Shown here: positions 6,400-13,338 of the stretch, piece by piece | How positions within the stretch are numbered: position 1 is the stretch's first letter | How the letters are laid out: each line of letters begins with the position of its first letter | From: Desulfobacteraceae bacterium | GTDB taxonomy: Bacteria; Desulfobacterota; Desulfobacteria; Desulfobacterales; Desulfosalsimonadaceae | Reading direction: 5' to 3' | Assembly (NCBI GenBank): GCA_007136525.1 | Contig: SLGU01000287.1 | Coordinates: 1 to 13,338 of the forward strand | DNA length: 13,338 nucleotides | The notes under the pieces: generated by a model | What the model saw: only the letters and a program-made list of their open reading frames with translations | What the model was told of the DNA's origin: nothing | The model's database searches: none | Translations under genes and position numbers: made by a program

Positions 6400-7620
6400 T
6401 TATTTCGAGCTCAAGGGGCTGACGCCTTCATTTAAGATAATAATATCAACCCGCCTGTTTCGCTCTCGTCCCGCCGCGGTATCATTGGCGGCCACCGGAG
6501 CGTTTTGCCCCAACCCACTGGTAGTAATGCGAGACTGGCTGATATCGCGGGCGATGAGTTTATCCCTTACGGTGTTTGCCCGTTTAATGGAAAGGTCAAG
6601 GTTTGCTCCTTCGGTCCCCGTGCTGTCGGTATGGCCTTCAATGAGCACATTGCGATTGGGGTATTCCTTCATAAAATTAGCCAGCTTGTCGATTTCGGTA
6701 TCAGCCGCGGGCGAGAGGGACGCCGTGCCGGTGGCAAACAGCACGCCGCCGATTGTCAGCACGATGCCCTGATCCGTCATCCTGCCTTTCATGTCGACAA
6801 TTTCTTGTTCCAGCTTGCTCGCCCTGGCATGGGCCGTTTCAGTTCTCTGTGTTTGCGCCAGTGTCTCCGCGTCGGATTTTCTGGCTTGTGCATCGGCCTT
6901 TCGCGCCTGAACCCTTGATGCCCTAGCTTCCTCACTTGATGCTCTGGACTGGGCCGCCGACACCTTGGCCTCTTTTTCCGCTCTTTGGGCGATTTCTCTT
7001 TGTGTCCAGGCTTCCTCGTCGGACTTTTTGGCCTCTGCTAATGATTCTCTGGCCTTCTCGTCTGATATTCTGGCTTGGGCATCCGATTCCATAGCCGCTA
7101 CCCGCGCTCTTTGCGCTTTTTCTGATTGTGTCCAGGCTTCGGTGTCGGATTTTCTAGCCTGCGCGTCGGAAGCTCTGGCTTGCTCGCTTGAAACCCTGGC
7201 CTTCTCATCCGAAGCCCTGGCTTCCACCCTCGCTCGTTGCTCGCGCTCGCGCGTTTGGATGATTAACCGTTCGGTTTCCTGGCCAAGGGCCGCTTTGTCA
7301 TTCTCCGCCATCTGTTTTTCGGCGACGGCAACGGCAATCCGGGTTTTCCTTTCCGCCAGGTAAGCCAGATGTTCCATTTCATCAAAATTTTTGGCCTCAG
7401 AGGCCAGATCGACAGCTTTGCCGGCCTCCTTTAAGGGGCTTTGGGCATGTATTTCCACGTCAGGATTCGCTTTGGCGACGGCATATGCCGCTTTGGCGTT
7501 TGCCAAACGTTCCTTTGCCATTATTTCCTGGTTGGAAGGGCCGCATCCCGCAAAAATCAACAGCAAGGGGATGAGCAAGCCGCCGCAGATTTTAAACGCA
7601 CTGCGCAATTTGGTAGTCAT
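6400..7620 (-). CDS. OmpA-family lipoprotein with DUF4398 start and heptad-repeat stalk
   Basis: 406 residues. A signal peptide ends at lipobox FAGC (Cys26, Gly at +2), so an outer-membrane lipoprotein is expected. Residues about 27-115 fit DUF4398 (KERLANAKAAYAVAKA...). Residues 131-257 are a near-perfect seven-residue repeat of the form xxARxSD, with a larger 42-residue period marked by ARKSD-TEAWTQS and AKKSD-EEAWTQR; this should form a long single helix or coiled coil. Residues 280-395 are an OmpA peptidoglycan-binding domain with GHTDSTG, NLDLSIKRA and NRRVDI, including the Asp and Arg that hold diaminopimelate. It probably links the outer membrane to peptidoglycan across a spacer. AAGGAGG lies 8 nt before the ATG. 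It is 39 nt downstream of another DUF4398 lipoprotein, so one operon is likely. Confidence 0.9.
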   Translation of the reverse strand: MTTKLRSAFKICGGLLIPLLLIFAGCGPSNQEIMAKERLANAKAAYAVAKANPDVEIHAQSPLKEAGKAVDLASEAKNFDEMEHLAYLAERKTRIAVAVAEKQMAENDKAALGQETERLIIQTREREQRARVEARASDEKARVSSEQARASDAQARKSDTEAWTQSEKAQRARVAAMESDAQARISDEKARESLAEAKKSDEEAWTQREIAQRAEKEAKVSAAQSRASSEEARASRVQARKADAQARKSDAETLAQTQRTETAHARASKLEQEIVDMKGRMTDQGIVLTIGGVLFATGTASLSPAADTEIDKLANFMKEYPNRNVLIEGHTDSTGTEGANLDLSIKRANTVRDKLIARDISQSRITTSGLGQNAPVAANDTAAGRERNRRVDIIILNEGVSPLSSK

Positions 7621-7659
7621 TTTAAGTTCCTCCTTAAAAGGTAATTCTCCAGAAAATGA

Positions 7660-8058
7660 TCATCTTGATATGCGCTCAAGGTCCCGGCGCAAATCCACGA
7701 GGTTTTGACGCATCTGATCAGCATCATTCTTTGATTTTTCGGCGCTGGCCTGGATGCGGGCATAATCCGCGTCGATTGTCGCCTTTTCCGCCAGACGGGC
7801 GGCTTTTGCGTATTCTTCGGCTTTAAAAGCCGAATTGGCTTGGACAAGTTTATTTTCGGCATTCCTTAAATCCAAGGGAATGTTTGTGCTTGCATTGATT
7901 TCCTTGGCGACGCTGATGGCTTTTTCGCTCTCGGATATTTTACTGTTTGCCATGGAACGACTGACGCTTGAGGCGCAGCCCGCCATCAGCAACATGGAAA
8001 GGATTCCTACAAAAAATATTGAAAAAACCCACTTTATATTTGAAGTTTTGTTTGTCAT
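7660..8058 (-). CDS. DUF4398 lipoprotein
   Basis: 132 residues. The signal peptide ends at lipobox LMAGC (Cys28, Ala at +2), predicting an outer-membrane lipoprotein. The mature part is helical and charged: KISESEKAISVAKEINAS, then LRNAENKLVQANSAFKAEEYAKAARLAEKA, a TPR-like DUF4398 unit, then an Asp/Arg-rich coiled end (ADQMRQNLVDLRRDLERI). DUF4398 proteins often sit directly before OmpA-domain DUF4398 lipoproteins, as here with a 39-nt gap; their function is not known. AAAGGAG lies 7 nt before the ATG. The second copy of the 31-bp element is 95 nt upstream of its start, making that gap a likely control point. Confidence 0.85.
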   Translation of the reverse strand: MTNKTSNIKWVFSIFFVGILSMLLMAGCASSVSRSMANSKISESEKAISVAKEINASTNIPLDLRNAENKLVQANSAFKAEEYAKAARLAEKATIDADYARIQASAEKSKNDADQMRQNLVDLRRDLERISR

Positions 8059-8153
8059 CTGCTTTCTCCTTTTTAACGCAACAACAGATTACGGTTCACA
8101 ATTGAAATCTTACGGACAAATGCATAAATACTTTTATAAAAAATATGAAGTTT

Positions 8154-8184
8154 GCCGGTATTGTAAGCCCCGGCCGGCTGTCTG
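8154..8184. repeat. 31-bp intergenic direct repeat, copy 2
   Basis: Exact copy of 6332-6362, lying between the csbD-type stop and the DUF4398 lipoprotein start. The stem here is 5 bp (GCCGG and CCGGC, with the same 11-nt loop). Beyond the 31 bp both copies also share TCCTCC on the far side (minus-strand 5' end), so the conserved element is nearer 40 bp if a small gap is allowed. Both copies precede an envelope gene on the same strand and in the same orientation, which fits a shared regulatory site better than a random mobile repeat. Confidence 0.9.
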
Positions 8185-8217
8185 GGGAGGAGTAAAATAA
8201 ATTCACAAAAAACCGTC

Positions 8218-8397
8218 TTATTGATCTATCACTTTCTTTACCTGGCCGAGCTTTTCCTGAGTCTTTCCCTCAAGATTTTCGACTTTGCCCTCAACTTCCA
8301 TGTCGCGATTACCGACCATTTTCCCGGTGACTTCTTTGATTCTACCTTTGACCTGATGCATTTTGCCTTCCGCGTTGTCTCTGTTGCTTGATTTCAT
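8218..8397 (-). CDS. CsbD-family stress protein
   Basis: 59 residues from ATG 8397, with AGGAG 7 nt upstream. The sequence (MKSSNRDNAEGKMHQVKGR, IKEVTGKMVGN, VEGKVENLEGKTQEKLGQVKK) is the repeated Gly-Lys helix pattern of CsbD, a small, soluble, probably disordered to four-helix protein first seen in the Bacillus sigma-B general stress regulon. Its molecular role is unknown. An in-frame ATG at 8457 would add 20 basic residues not typical of the family. It is the first gene after a 550-bp gap, and a sigma-54-like element lies about 105-120 bp upstream, so it is a likely operon head. Confidence 0.9.
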   Translation of the reverse strand: MKSSNRDNAEGKMHQVKGRIKEVTGKMVGNRDMEVEGKVENLEGKTQEKLGQVKKVIDQ

Positions 8398-8947
8398 GGC
8401 ATTTCTCCTGTTTGATGGCACCTTGCGACCGTCTCCTGAGCCAATTTTTTTTCTCAAAATCCTTTTTCAGGAGATTCATTGGTACGCTGTCTTTTATTAC
8501 TTCAACCTTTGTGCCAGGTTTTAAAAATTCAACGACATATTGATTATCATATTGATTTGTATGAATAATTGGTTTTAAAAATTTATTCGGGCAGCCTTTA
8601 ACGACCCAATAAAAAGGTCACATTTAATCCTGTGGTCATATATGATCTTTTTTTACGTTTTTTTTATTGTCTTTCGGCGCAATCTTTTTGTTGGATAATC
8701 GAAATCGCTATCGCAATCGAAAGAAAAGAACAGGTCATTTGGACACGAAAAGCGTTGTAGTTGACGTATTGCAAAGAAAAGATGTCGTGTTCCGGGGATT
8801 TGAAAAAACCGATTTCGATTCCGAAAAAACGAAATTCAAACAAGCGGATCGGACGAATCCGAATTCTGAGATGGCATATAGAAAGGTATCGTTAAAGGCG
8901 TTGAGAAATGATTTAAACGGGGAGACAGTTGTCGCGGTATCGGTAAG
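8398..8947. other. 550-bp gap between the sigma-54 activator gene and csbD
   Basis: No convincing gene. The part near 8460-8690 is AT-rich and holds the sigma-54-like element. At 8698-8721 there is a six-base periodic run of ATCG-NN (four units). Short inverted repeats are seen: ATTTCG/CGAAAT at 8812-8817 and 8830-8835, and CGGAT/ATCCG at 8845-8849 and 8857-8861. These could be activator-binding sites or nothing. A plus-strand frame (8667-8963) starts with TTG, has no ribosome site and runs into the activator gene, so I do not call it. Confidence 0.6.
8501..8517 (-). promoter_or_regulatory. sigma-54-like (-24/-12) promoter candidate for csbD
   Basis: Minus strand reads CTGGCACAAAGGTTGAA. Against the sigma-54 consensus YTGGCAC-N5-TTGCW, the -24 half is perfect through TGGCAC and spacing is correct (GG, 10 nt, then GA). 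The mismatch is A for C at -12, normally the near-invariant GC, which weakens the call. Predicted transcript start is near 8490, about 93 nt before the csbD ATG. The activator gene for sigma-54 ends only 430 bp upstream. Confidence 0.4.
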
Positions 8948-10951
8948 TCATGTTGGTTTCTGAATGTCGAGTTTGCGCATACGGGCGCGCAGGGTGCTTC
9001 GCTTGAGCCCAAGGATTTCAGCCGCGCTGTTTTTTCCGCCGACTTTCCACCCGGCTTCTTCGAGGACTTGAATAATATGGTCTCGTTCAACGGCTTCAAG
9101 CGTTTTATGGTCGGCGGCTAAGCGCTTAAACGGCTTTTTGAGTTCATCAACCAGGCGCAGTTTAGGCCCCGATGAGTTGATCACCGCGCGTTCAAGGACG
9201 TTTTCCAATTCCCGGACATTACCCGGCCAGTGATACGCTCGCAGCGCATTCATGACGGTATCGGGTATAAGTTCAATGGTCTTACCCATCCGCTTTGAAA
9301 TTTTTTTAACAAAAAAATCCACAAGGATGGGCATGTCTTCCGGGCGATCCCGGAGCGGCGGCATGGTAATCGGAAAAATATTCAGCCGATACCAGAGGTC
9401 CTCCCGGAAACCGCCCTTGTTGACTTCTGCTTCCAGGTTCCGATTCGTGGCGGCAATAATCCGCGTATCGACTTTGAGGGTGTGTGTGCCGCCCAGTCGT
9501 TCAAACTCGCCGTCCTGGAGCACGCGAAGGAGCTTTGATTGCAGTTCTATCGGTAATTCACCGATTTCGTCCAAAAACAGGGTAGCGCCGTCGGCAACCT
9601 CAAATCGACCCAGCCGTTTGGCATTAGCACCGGTGAAAGCGCCTTTCTCATGACCGAACAATTCGCTTTCGATCAGGTTTGAGGAAAACGCGGCGCAATT
9701 GACTTTCACCAGCGCCCGGTTTTTGCGTAAGCCCAAGTCGTGAATGGCTCGGGCGACCAGTTCCTTTCCGACTCCCGTCTCGCCAAGAATCAGTACGGTG
9801 GTGTCGGTGGCGGCGATTTGTTCGATTTTAAAAAGTACGTATTTGAGCCCGTCGCTTTGACCGATAATGTTGTCATGGTTGTACTCCAGTTTAATCTCTT
9901 CCTGCAGATAGGCTCTTTCCGATTCCAGTTGTTCTTTTAACTTTTTAATTTCTAAAAGAGATGCCTCGGCGATTTGTCTTCCTGTTTCCGCTACTTGTTT
10001 TGCCTCTGAAAGTTCGGCCGTTCGCGCTGAAACCAGGTTTTCGAGCTCGTCATGGGATTTTTGAAGTCTCTCCTCCATGTTTTTACGGTCGGTGATGTCT
10101 ACAAGAACGACAACAATACCGATGACTTCCTCACGAATGATCAGCGGATTTGCGCTTAACAGAAAGCAGGAATCAATTCCCGCGTGGGTAAAAACGACCT
10201 CCACGCCGTGGAGAAATTTTTTGCGTATTTCAGACAGAAGAATAAAAGGCGACCCGTCGGGATAAAGGAGATGAAATACCGCATCAAATTCCTCAAAAAC
10301 CGGGATCCTGTCTAAAACACCAATGACCGACTGGCTTGCGCGGATAATACGGCCCCTGTTGTCGCAGATAAAAAAAAGTTCCGTGGTTTGCTGGAGGAGC
10401 TCGGTTGTCAGTTTTTCTTCAGCCAGTATCGCTTCATTGCGTTTTTGTTCCGACAGATCAGTGGCAACCACACACATCGAACCGGGGATATCGGCCTGCT
10501 CCAGGGCGCTTACAGAGAGCAGGGCGGGAGCGGATTTTCCCTCCCCGGCCTGTAATTCCAGTTCCGCCTTGCAGTTATCCATCACACATCGTGCAAGCAT
10601 CGCTTCAAAGATGTGTTGGTCTGTTGGTGAAATATATTTCCGGAACAAAGATCCGATAACTTTTTCCAGAGGCGTTTTGATGATGTCCGCAAAACGCTGG
10701 TTACAAAAAAGGATCGTACCGTCGGCGGCCAGTGTGACGGCCCCTTCGTTCATGGTCTCCACCATTATCCGGTAAGGGCGGTCGGCGCCCGAAAGCGTGA
10801 AAACGCGATCTCCTTCGACGGTCGACACAACCAGTGCATCCACTTCACCGGTTTGGATGGCGCGCAACGTTTCATCGGCTTCCGTTACCCGGGATCTTAG
10901 CGCCTCAAGCTCATGTAAAAGGTCCTGTTCTGTTTTTCGTTGTTTCTTCAT
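8948..10951 (-). CDS. PAS-PAS sigma-54-dependent transcriptional activator
   Basis: 667 residues. The order is a short N-terminal coiled coil (1-35), a first PAS domain (about 58-168), a second PAS domain (about 180-290, ending [16 protein letters not shown]), a coiled-coil linker (290-355), the AAA+ domain (360-585) and a Fis-type helix-turn-helix (about 620-663, [20 protein letters not shown]). The AAA+ part is intact: Walker A GETGVGKE (390-397), GAFTGA (437-442) that contacts sigma-54, Walker B LFLDEIGE (458-465), and WPGNVREL (575-582). It should open sigma-54 promoters using ATP. There is no receiver domain, so control must come through the PAS domains (ligand, redox or partner protein). 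The start is 13 nt after the second kaiB stop, without a strong ribosome site, so translation coupling is likely. Confidence is high for class and low for the signal. Confidence 0.93.
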   Translation of the reverse strand: MKKQRKTEQDLLHELEALRSRVTEADETLRAIQTGEVDALVVSTVEGDRVFTLSGADRPYRIMVETMNEGAVTLAADGTILFCNQRFADIIKTPLEKVIGSLFRKYISPTDQHIFEAMLARCVMDNCKAELELQAGEGKSAPALLSVSALEQADIPGSMCVVATDLSEQKRNEAILAEEKLTTELLQQTTELFFICDNRGRIIRASQSVIGVLDRIPVFEEFDAVFHLLYPDGSPFILLSEIRKKFLHGVEVVFTHAGIDSCFLLSANPLIIREEVIGIVVVLVDITDRKNMEERLQKSHDELENLVSARTAELSEAKQVAETGRQIAEASLLEIKKLKEQLESERAYLQEEIKLEYNHDNIIGQSDGLKYVLFKIEQIAATDTTVLILGETGVGKELVARAIHDLGLRKNRALVKVNCAAFSSNLIESELFGHEKGAFTGANAKRLGRFEVADGATLFLDEIGELPIELQSKLLRVLQDGEFERLGGTHTLKVDTRIIAATNRNLEAEVNKGGFREDLWYRLNIFPITMPPLRDRPEDMPILVDFFVKKISKRMGKTIELIPDTVMNALRAYHWPGNVRELENVLERAVINSSGPKLRLVDELKKPFKRLAADHKTLEAVERDHIIQVLEEAGWKVGGKNSAAEILGLKRSTLRARMRKLDIQKPT

Positions 10952-10964
10952 GGATTCGTAATTG

Positions 10965-11306
10965 TCAATTTCCGGGTTTCAAATCAATACCGACAAGAAT
11001 TCTTTGGGTATCCGACATGTCGCCGATGAGTTTCCGCAAAGGGAGCGGGAGTTTCCTGACCAGCGTCGGGGTGGCGATAATCTGCGATCCTTTGGCCAGC
11101 TTGGGCTGCTGGTAGAGGTCGATCACCTTCAGTTCGTAGCGTCCTTGAAGGTTGGTTTCACAAAATTTCTTAACATTGTCGATTGCCAACGTTGATTTCG
11201 GTGTCATGCCGGCAACATACAAAATAAGAACGTGCTTTTCCGGGTTCAAACCCGTGGCTGATTTTTCAAATTCCTCGGCAACGGTATTCTCTTTTTTCCT
11301 TTTCAT
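10965..11306 (-). CDS. kaiB: KaiB-like protein, second paralogue
   Basis: The core ([21 protein letters not shown], then [20 protein letters not shown], then [20 protein letters not shown]) is KaiB, a small thioredoxin-like protein that changes fold to bind the KaiC CI ring. It is about 60% identical by eye to the upstream paralogue over the core. ATG 11306 gives about 113 residues with a basic N-terminal extension ([19 protein letters not shown]) that the first copy lacks. A GTG at 11333 overlaps the first kaiB stop as TAGTG and would add nine residues; the start is open. Both ribosome sites are weak. It sits between kaiB copy 1 and the sigma-54 activator gene. Core residues GxD near the end, important for fold change in cyanobacterial KaiB, are kept. 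Confidence 0.88.
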   Translation of the reverse strand: MKRKKENTVAEEFEKSATGLNPEKHVLILYVAGMTPKSTLAIDNVKKFCETNLQGRYELKVIDLYQQPKLAKGSQIIATPTLVRKLPLPLRKLIGDMSDTQRILVGIDLKPGN

Positions 11307-11332
11307 GATTGGTATCTCATTTGATTTTATCA

Positions 11333-11629
11333 CTATGGGCCAGGGCGAATATCGAGTCCCACCAGCACGCGTTCCGTGTTGGCCAGATCCCCGATGATTT
11401 TTTTAAGGGGCTCGGGAAGTTTTCTGACCAGCGTCGGTATGGCAATAATCTGGTCCCCTTTGGCAAGCTGGGGATTTTTTAAAAGGTCTACCACTTCAAT
11501 GCTGTATTGGCCGGCGAGATGCTCTTCGCAGATTTTTTTCAAGTTCGCAAAAGCGGTAATCGATTTCGGGGTCTGACCGGCTACATATAATCGAAGATTC
11601 CAGGTTTCTTCCACCGATTCGGACGTCAT
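11333..11629 (-). CDS. kaiB: KaiB-like protein, first paralogue
   Basis: 98 residues matching KaiB along its length: [75 protein letters not shown]. The length and order agree with cyanobacterial KaiB (about 102 aa), in which the same segments refold to bind KaiC. It lacks a kinase domain, so it is KaiB and not SasA. The ATG at 11629 is 3 nt after the kaiC stop, and AAAGGAG lies in the end of kaiC, so translation follows kaiC directly. No kaiA is seen in the window; this is usual outside cyanobacteria, where KaiB-KaiC pairs are linked to stress tolerance or day-night timing. Confidence 0.93.
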   Translation of the reverse strand: MTSESVEETWNLRLYVAGQTPKSITAFANLKKICEEHLAGQYSIEVVDLLKNPQLAKGDQIIAIPTLVRKLPEPLKKIIGDLANTERVLVGLDIRPGP

Positions 11630-11632
11630 ATA

Positions 11633-13338
11633 TTACGCTCCTTTCTTTTCTCTGTTCAACATTCCTTTTGGGGCTTTTTCCCAGTCAGCAGCCAAATTCC
11701 CTTTGCGAAGGTTTTTCATCTTCGACTGTTCTTCAGCAGCAAATTTTTGTCTTTTCTTTTCTTCTTCAGCCAGAAGGTCAAGTTCTTCGGATTCCGCGTC
11801 AAATTCGGCGCGCAGGGCGGCGATTTTTGCTTCAAAAGCTTTACGCTTGCCGTCCTGGTAGCGGCGTAAACGATCCGCCTCATGCCGGCGTTCCATTTCC
11901 AATGCCTTCTCCTGCGCTTCCTGGGCGGCCCGGGCACTGCCGGTTAATGCCTCGCCGGAACCGGTATAAATATTGACCAGGTCGAGGCCCTGGTTTGTAA
12001 TCAAAAATTCCTGAAGCTGGTTGGAGTGATCCATGCCCCTGGATTTTAAAATGTAGAGCCCCCGGTTGCGTTCGCCCTTGAGTTCGATATCTCTTAAGAG
12101 AAGCCACGTATCGATGAGAGAAGAGATCTCTTCTCTCGTGCCTTCAAGGCTGTCCCCGGAACGGGTGAGATCCGTAAGGAAAGTCGAAATCTTTTTCATC
12201 TTCAGATAGTCGATCAGGCGCGTTAAGACGGATTTGACCTCTGGCGCCGTTCCGGCGTCAATCAGGTTGCTGATGGGATCAATAATGAAAACCCGGGGCG
12301 TAAACGCTTCAATCACCTTGTGGAAAGTGACAAGATGCATCTCCAGACCGTGAAAGGTGGGACGGGCGGAATGAAACTTGAGAAGCCCCTTTTTTACCCA
12401 TTGCTCCAGATCCAGGCCGATGGATTCCATATTGCGTATGATCTGCCGGGGGGATTCCTCAAAGGCAAAATAGAGGCATCGCTCGCCCCGCCGGCAGGCG
12501 GCATCGGCAAAGGTCGCAGATAAACTTGTTTTGCCGGTGCCCGCGGTACCGGAAAGGAGAATGGTGCTGCCCTGGAAGAACCCCTTGCCGCCGAGCATGG
12601 CATCCAGCCTGTGAACGCCCGTGGAGATGCGTTCCTTGGAAACGGGGTAGTCGAGTCCCAGGGAAGTGATGGGAAGGACCGAGATGCCGTCCTCATCAAT
12701 CAGGAACGGATATTCGTCCATGCCATGCGCCGAGCCGCGATATTTGACGATACGCATACGGCGGGTGGCAATTTGTCCAGCAATGCGGGAGTCCAGAAGA
12801 ATCACGCAATCGGCGACATATTCTTCAAGACCGTATCGCGTCAGGGTCTTGTCGCCGCTTTCCCCTGTAACAATGGCCGTCACGCCGCGTCCTTTCAACC
12901 AGAGAAAAAGCCGCCGCAACTCCGCCCGAAGGATCGTGGCATTGGGCAGTTCCGAGAAAAGGGCTTCGATGGTGTCCAGGACAACCCGCTTGGCGCCGAT
13001 GGCATCAATGGCGGCGCTTAAGCGGATGAATAATCCTTCCAGATCGTATTCTCCCGTCTCCTCGATTTCGCTGCGCGTGATGCTTACATGATCGGTTTCG
13101 ATCAGCCCGCGCGACATCATTTCAGGCAGATCAAAACCAAGGGAGTAAAAGTTTTTTGCGAGATCCTGCTGCGTTTCCTCAAAGGTCATGAAGTCCCCGG
13201 GTTCTCCGTATTCAATGGCGCCATGCATCAGAAATTCCATGGCAAAAAGCGTCTTTCCGGAGCCCGCGCCGCCGCAGATCAGGGTCGGTCTGTCTTTCGG
13301 AAGCCCGCCGTTGGTAATCTCATCAAGGCCCCGGATGC
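11633..13338 (-). CDS. kaiC: KaiC-like double ATPase with coiled-coil tail (N-terminus beyond right edge)
   Basis: 567 residues are visible; the first 15 or so are missing. CI domain: Walker A GGAGSGKT (13250-13273), catalytic FEETQQD, Walker B RVVLDTIEA. CII domain: Walker A GTAGTGKT, FEESPRQ, Walker B RVFIIDPIS. Both ATP sites look intact, as in cyanobacterial KaiC, where CI sets the clock pace and CII phosphorylates itself. The segment EEISSLIDTW aligns with Ser431/Thr432 of Synechococcus KaiC, but here it is Ser-Ser (codons 12124-12119). After residue about 460 (from 11959 down) the protein continues with a charged coiled coil of about 105 residues (EALEMERRHEADRL..., EEEKKRQKFAAEEQ) in place of the short KaiA-binding tail. 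It heads the visible kaiC-kaiB-kaiB-activator block. Confidence 0.93.
   Translation of the reverse strand, partial: IRGLDEITNGGLPKDRPTLICGGAGSGKTLFAMEFLMHGAIEYGEPGDFMTFEETQQDLAKNFYSLGFDLPEMMSRGLIETDHVSITRSEIEETGEYDLEGLFIRLSAAIDAIGAKRVVLDTIEALFSELPNATILRAELRRLFLWLKGRGVTAIVTGESGDKTLTRYGLEEYVADCVILLDSRIAGQIATRRMRIVKYRGSAHGMDEYPFLIDEDGISVLPITSLGLDYPVSKERISTGVHRLDAMLGGKGFFQGSTILLSGTAGTGKTSLSATFADAACRRGERCLYFAFEESPRQIIRNMESIGLDLEQWVKKGLLKFHSARPTFHGLEMHLVTFHKVIEAFTPRVFIIDPISNLIDAGTAPEVKSVLTRLIDYLKMKKISTFLTDLTRSGDSLEGTREEISSLIDTWLLLRDIELKGERNRGLYILKSRGMDHSNQLQEFLITNQGLDLVNIYTGSGEALTGSARAAQEAQEKALEMERRHEADRLRRYQDGKRKAFEAKIAALRAEFDAESEELDLLAEEEKKRQKFAAEEQSKMKNLRKGNLAADWEKAPKGMLNREKKGA

Noticed and set aside
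8667..8963. Plus-strand open frame of 98 codons in the gap before the activator
   Set aside because: It begins with TTG, has no ribosome site, is Lys/Arg-rich without domain features and overlaps the end of the activator gene.
1..13338. CRISPR array, tRNA or rRNA genes, insertion sequence or integrase
   Set aside because: No spaced repeat series, tRNA cloverleaf, rRNA stretch or transposase/integrase coding sequence was noticed on either strand.

Overview
The window most likely comes from a Desulfobacterota (deltaproteobacterial) chromosome. The evidence is the gene content: a cobalamin-type radical SAM protein with a DUF4070-like tail, a DUF1207-like outer-membrane protein, an Fe-S protein start of a kind common in sulfate reducers, DUF4398 lipoproteins and a kaiC-kaiB block without kaiA. 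No rRNA or other marker gene is present, so this is inference. Every convincing gene lies on the minus strand, so transcription runs from high to low coordinates.

Region A (13338 to 8948) is a tight four-gene block: a KaiC-like double ATPase whose first residues lie beyond the window edge, two adjacent KaiB paralogues, and a PAS-PAS-AAA+-Fis sigma-54 activator. The spacings are 3 nt, a 1-nt stop/start overlap (if the first start of the second kaiB is used) and 13 nt, which implies one transcript. KaiC carries a long charged coiled-coil tail and a Ser-Ser pair at the place of the cyanobacterial Ser431/Thr432 phosphosites.

Region B (8947 to 6149) starts with about 550 bp without a convincing gene. 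This gap holds a sigma-54-like -24/-12 element about 100 bp ahead of a CsbD-family stress gene. Then come a DUF4398 lipoprotein, a DUF4398/heptad-repeat/OmpA lipoprotein and a 49-aa lmo0937-type membrane peptide missed by simple ORF length cut-offs. An identical 31-bp element with a hairpin core precedes both the first lipoprotein gene and the lmo0937-type gene.

Region C (6118 to 3760) is a close-packed set: a conserved lipoprotein, an ABM-fold protein and a B12-binding-type radical SAM enzyme. The last gene ends in an 18-bp tandem duplication. Region D (3664 to 368) holds a DUF1207-like outer-membrane protein, an alpha/beta hydrolase, a possible 36-aa ORF overlapping the hydrolase end, and a ClsB-type cardiolipin synthase. 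Region E (163 to 1) is the start of an Fe-S protein that runs off the left edge.

Working model (inference): the Kai proteins form a timing or stress-state module whose output is the co-transcribed sigma-54 activator. That activator may act on the sigma-54-like site in front of csbD and so on a set of envelope and stress genes. Envelope functions dominate the rest of the window: lipoproteins, an OmpA peptidoglycan anchor, a beta-barrel candidate and cardiolipin synthesis.
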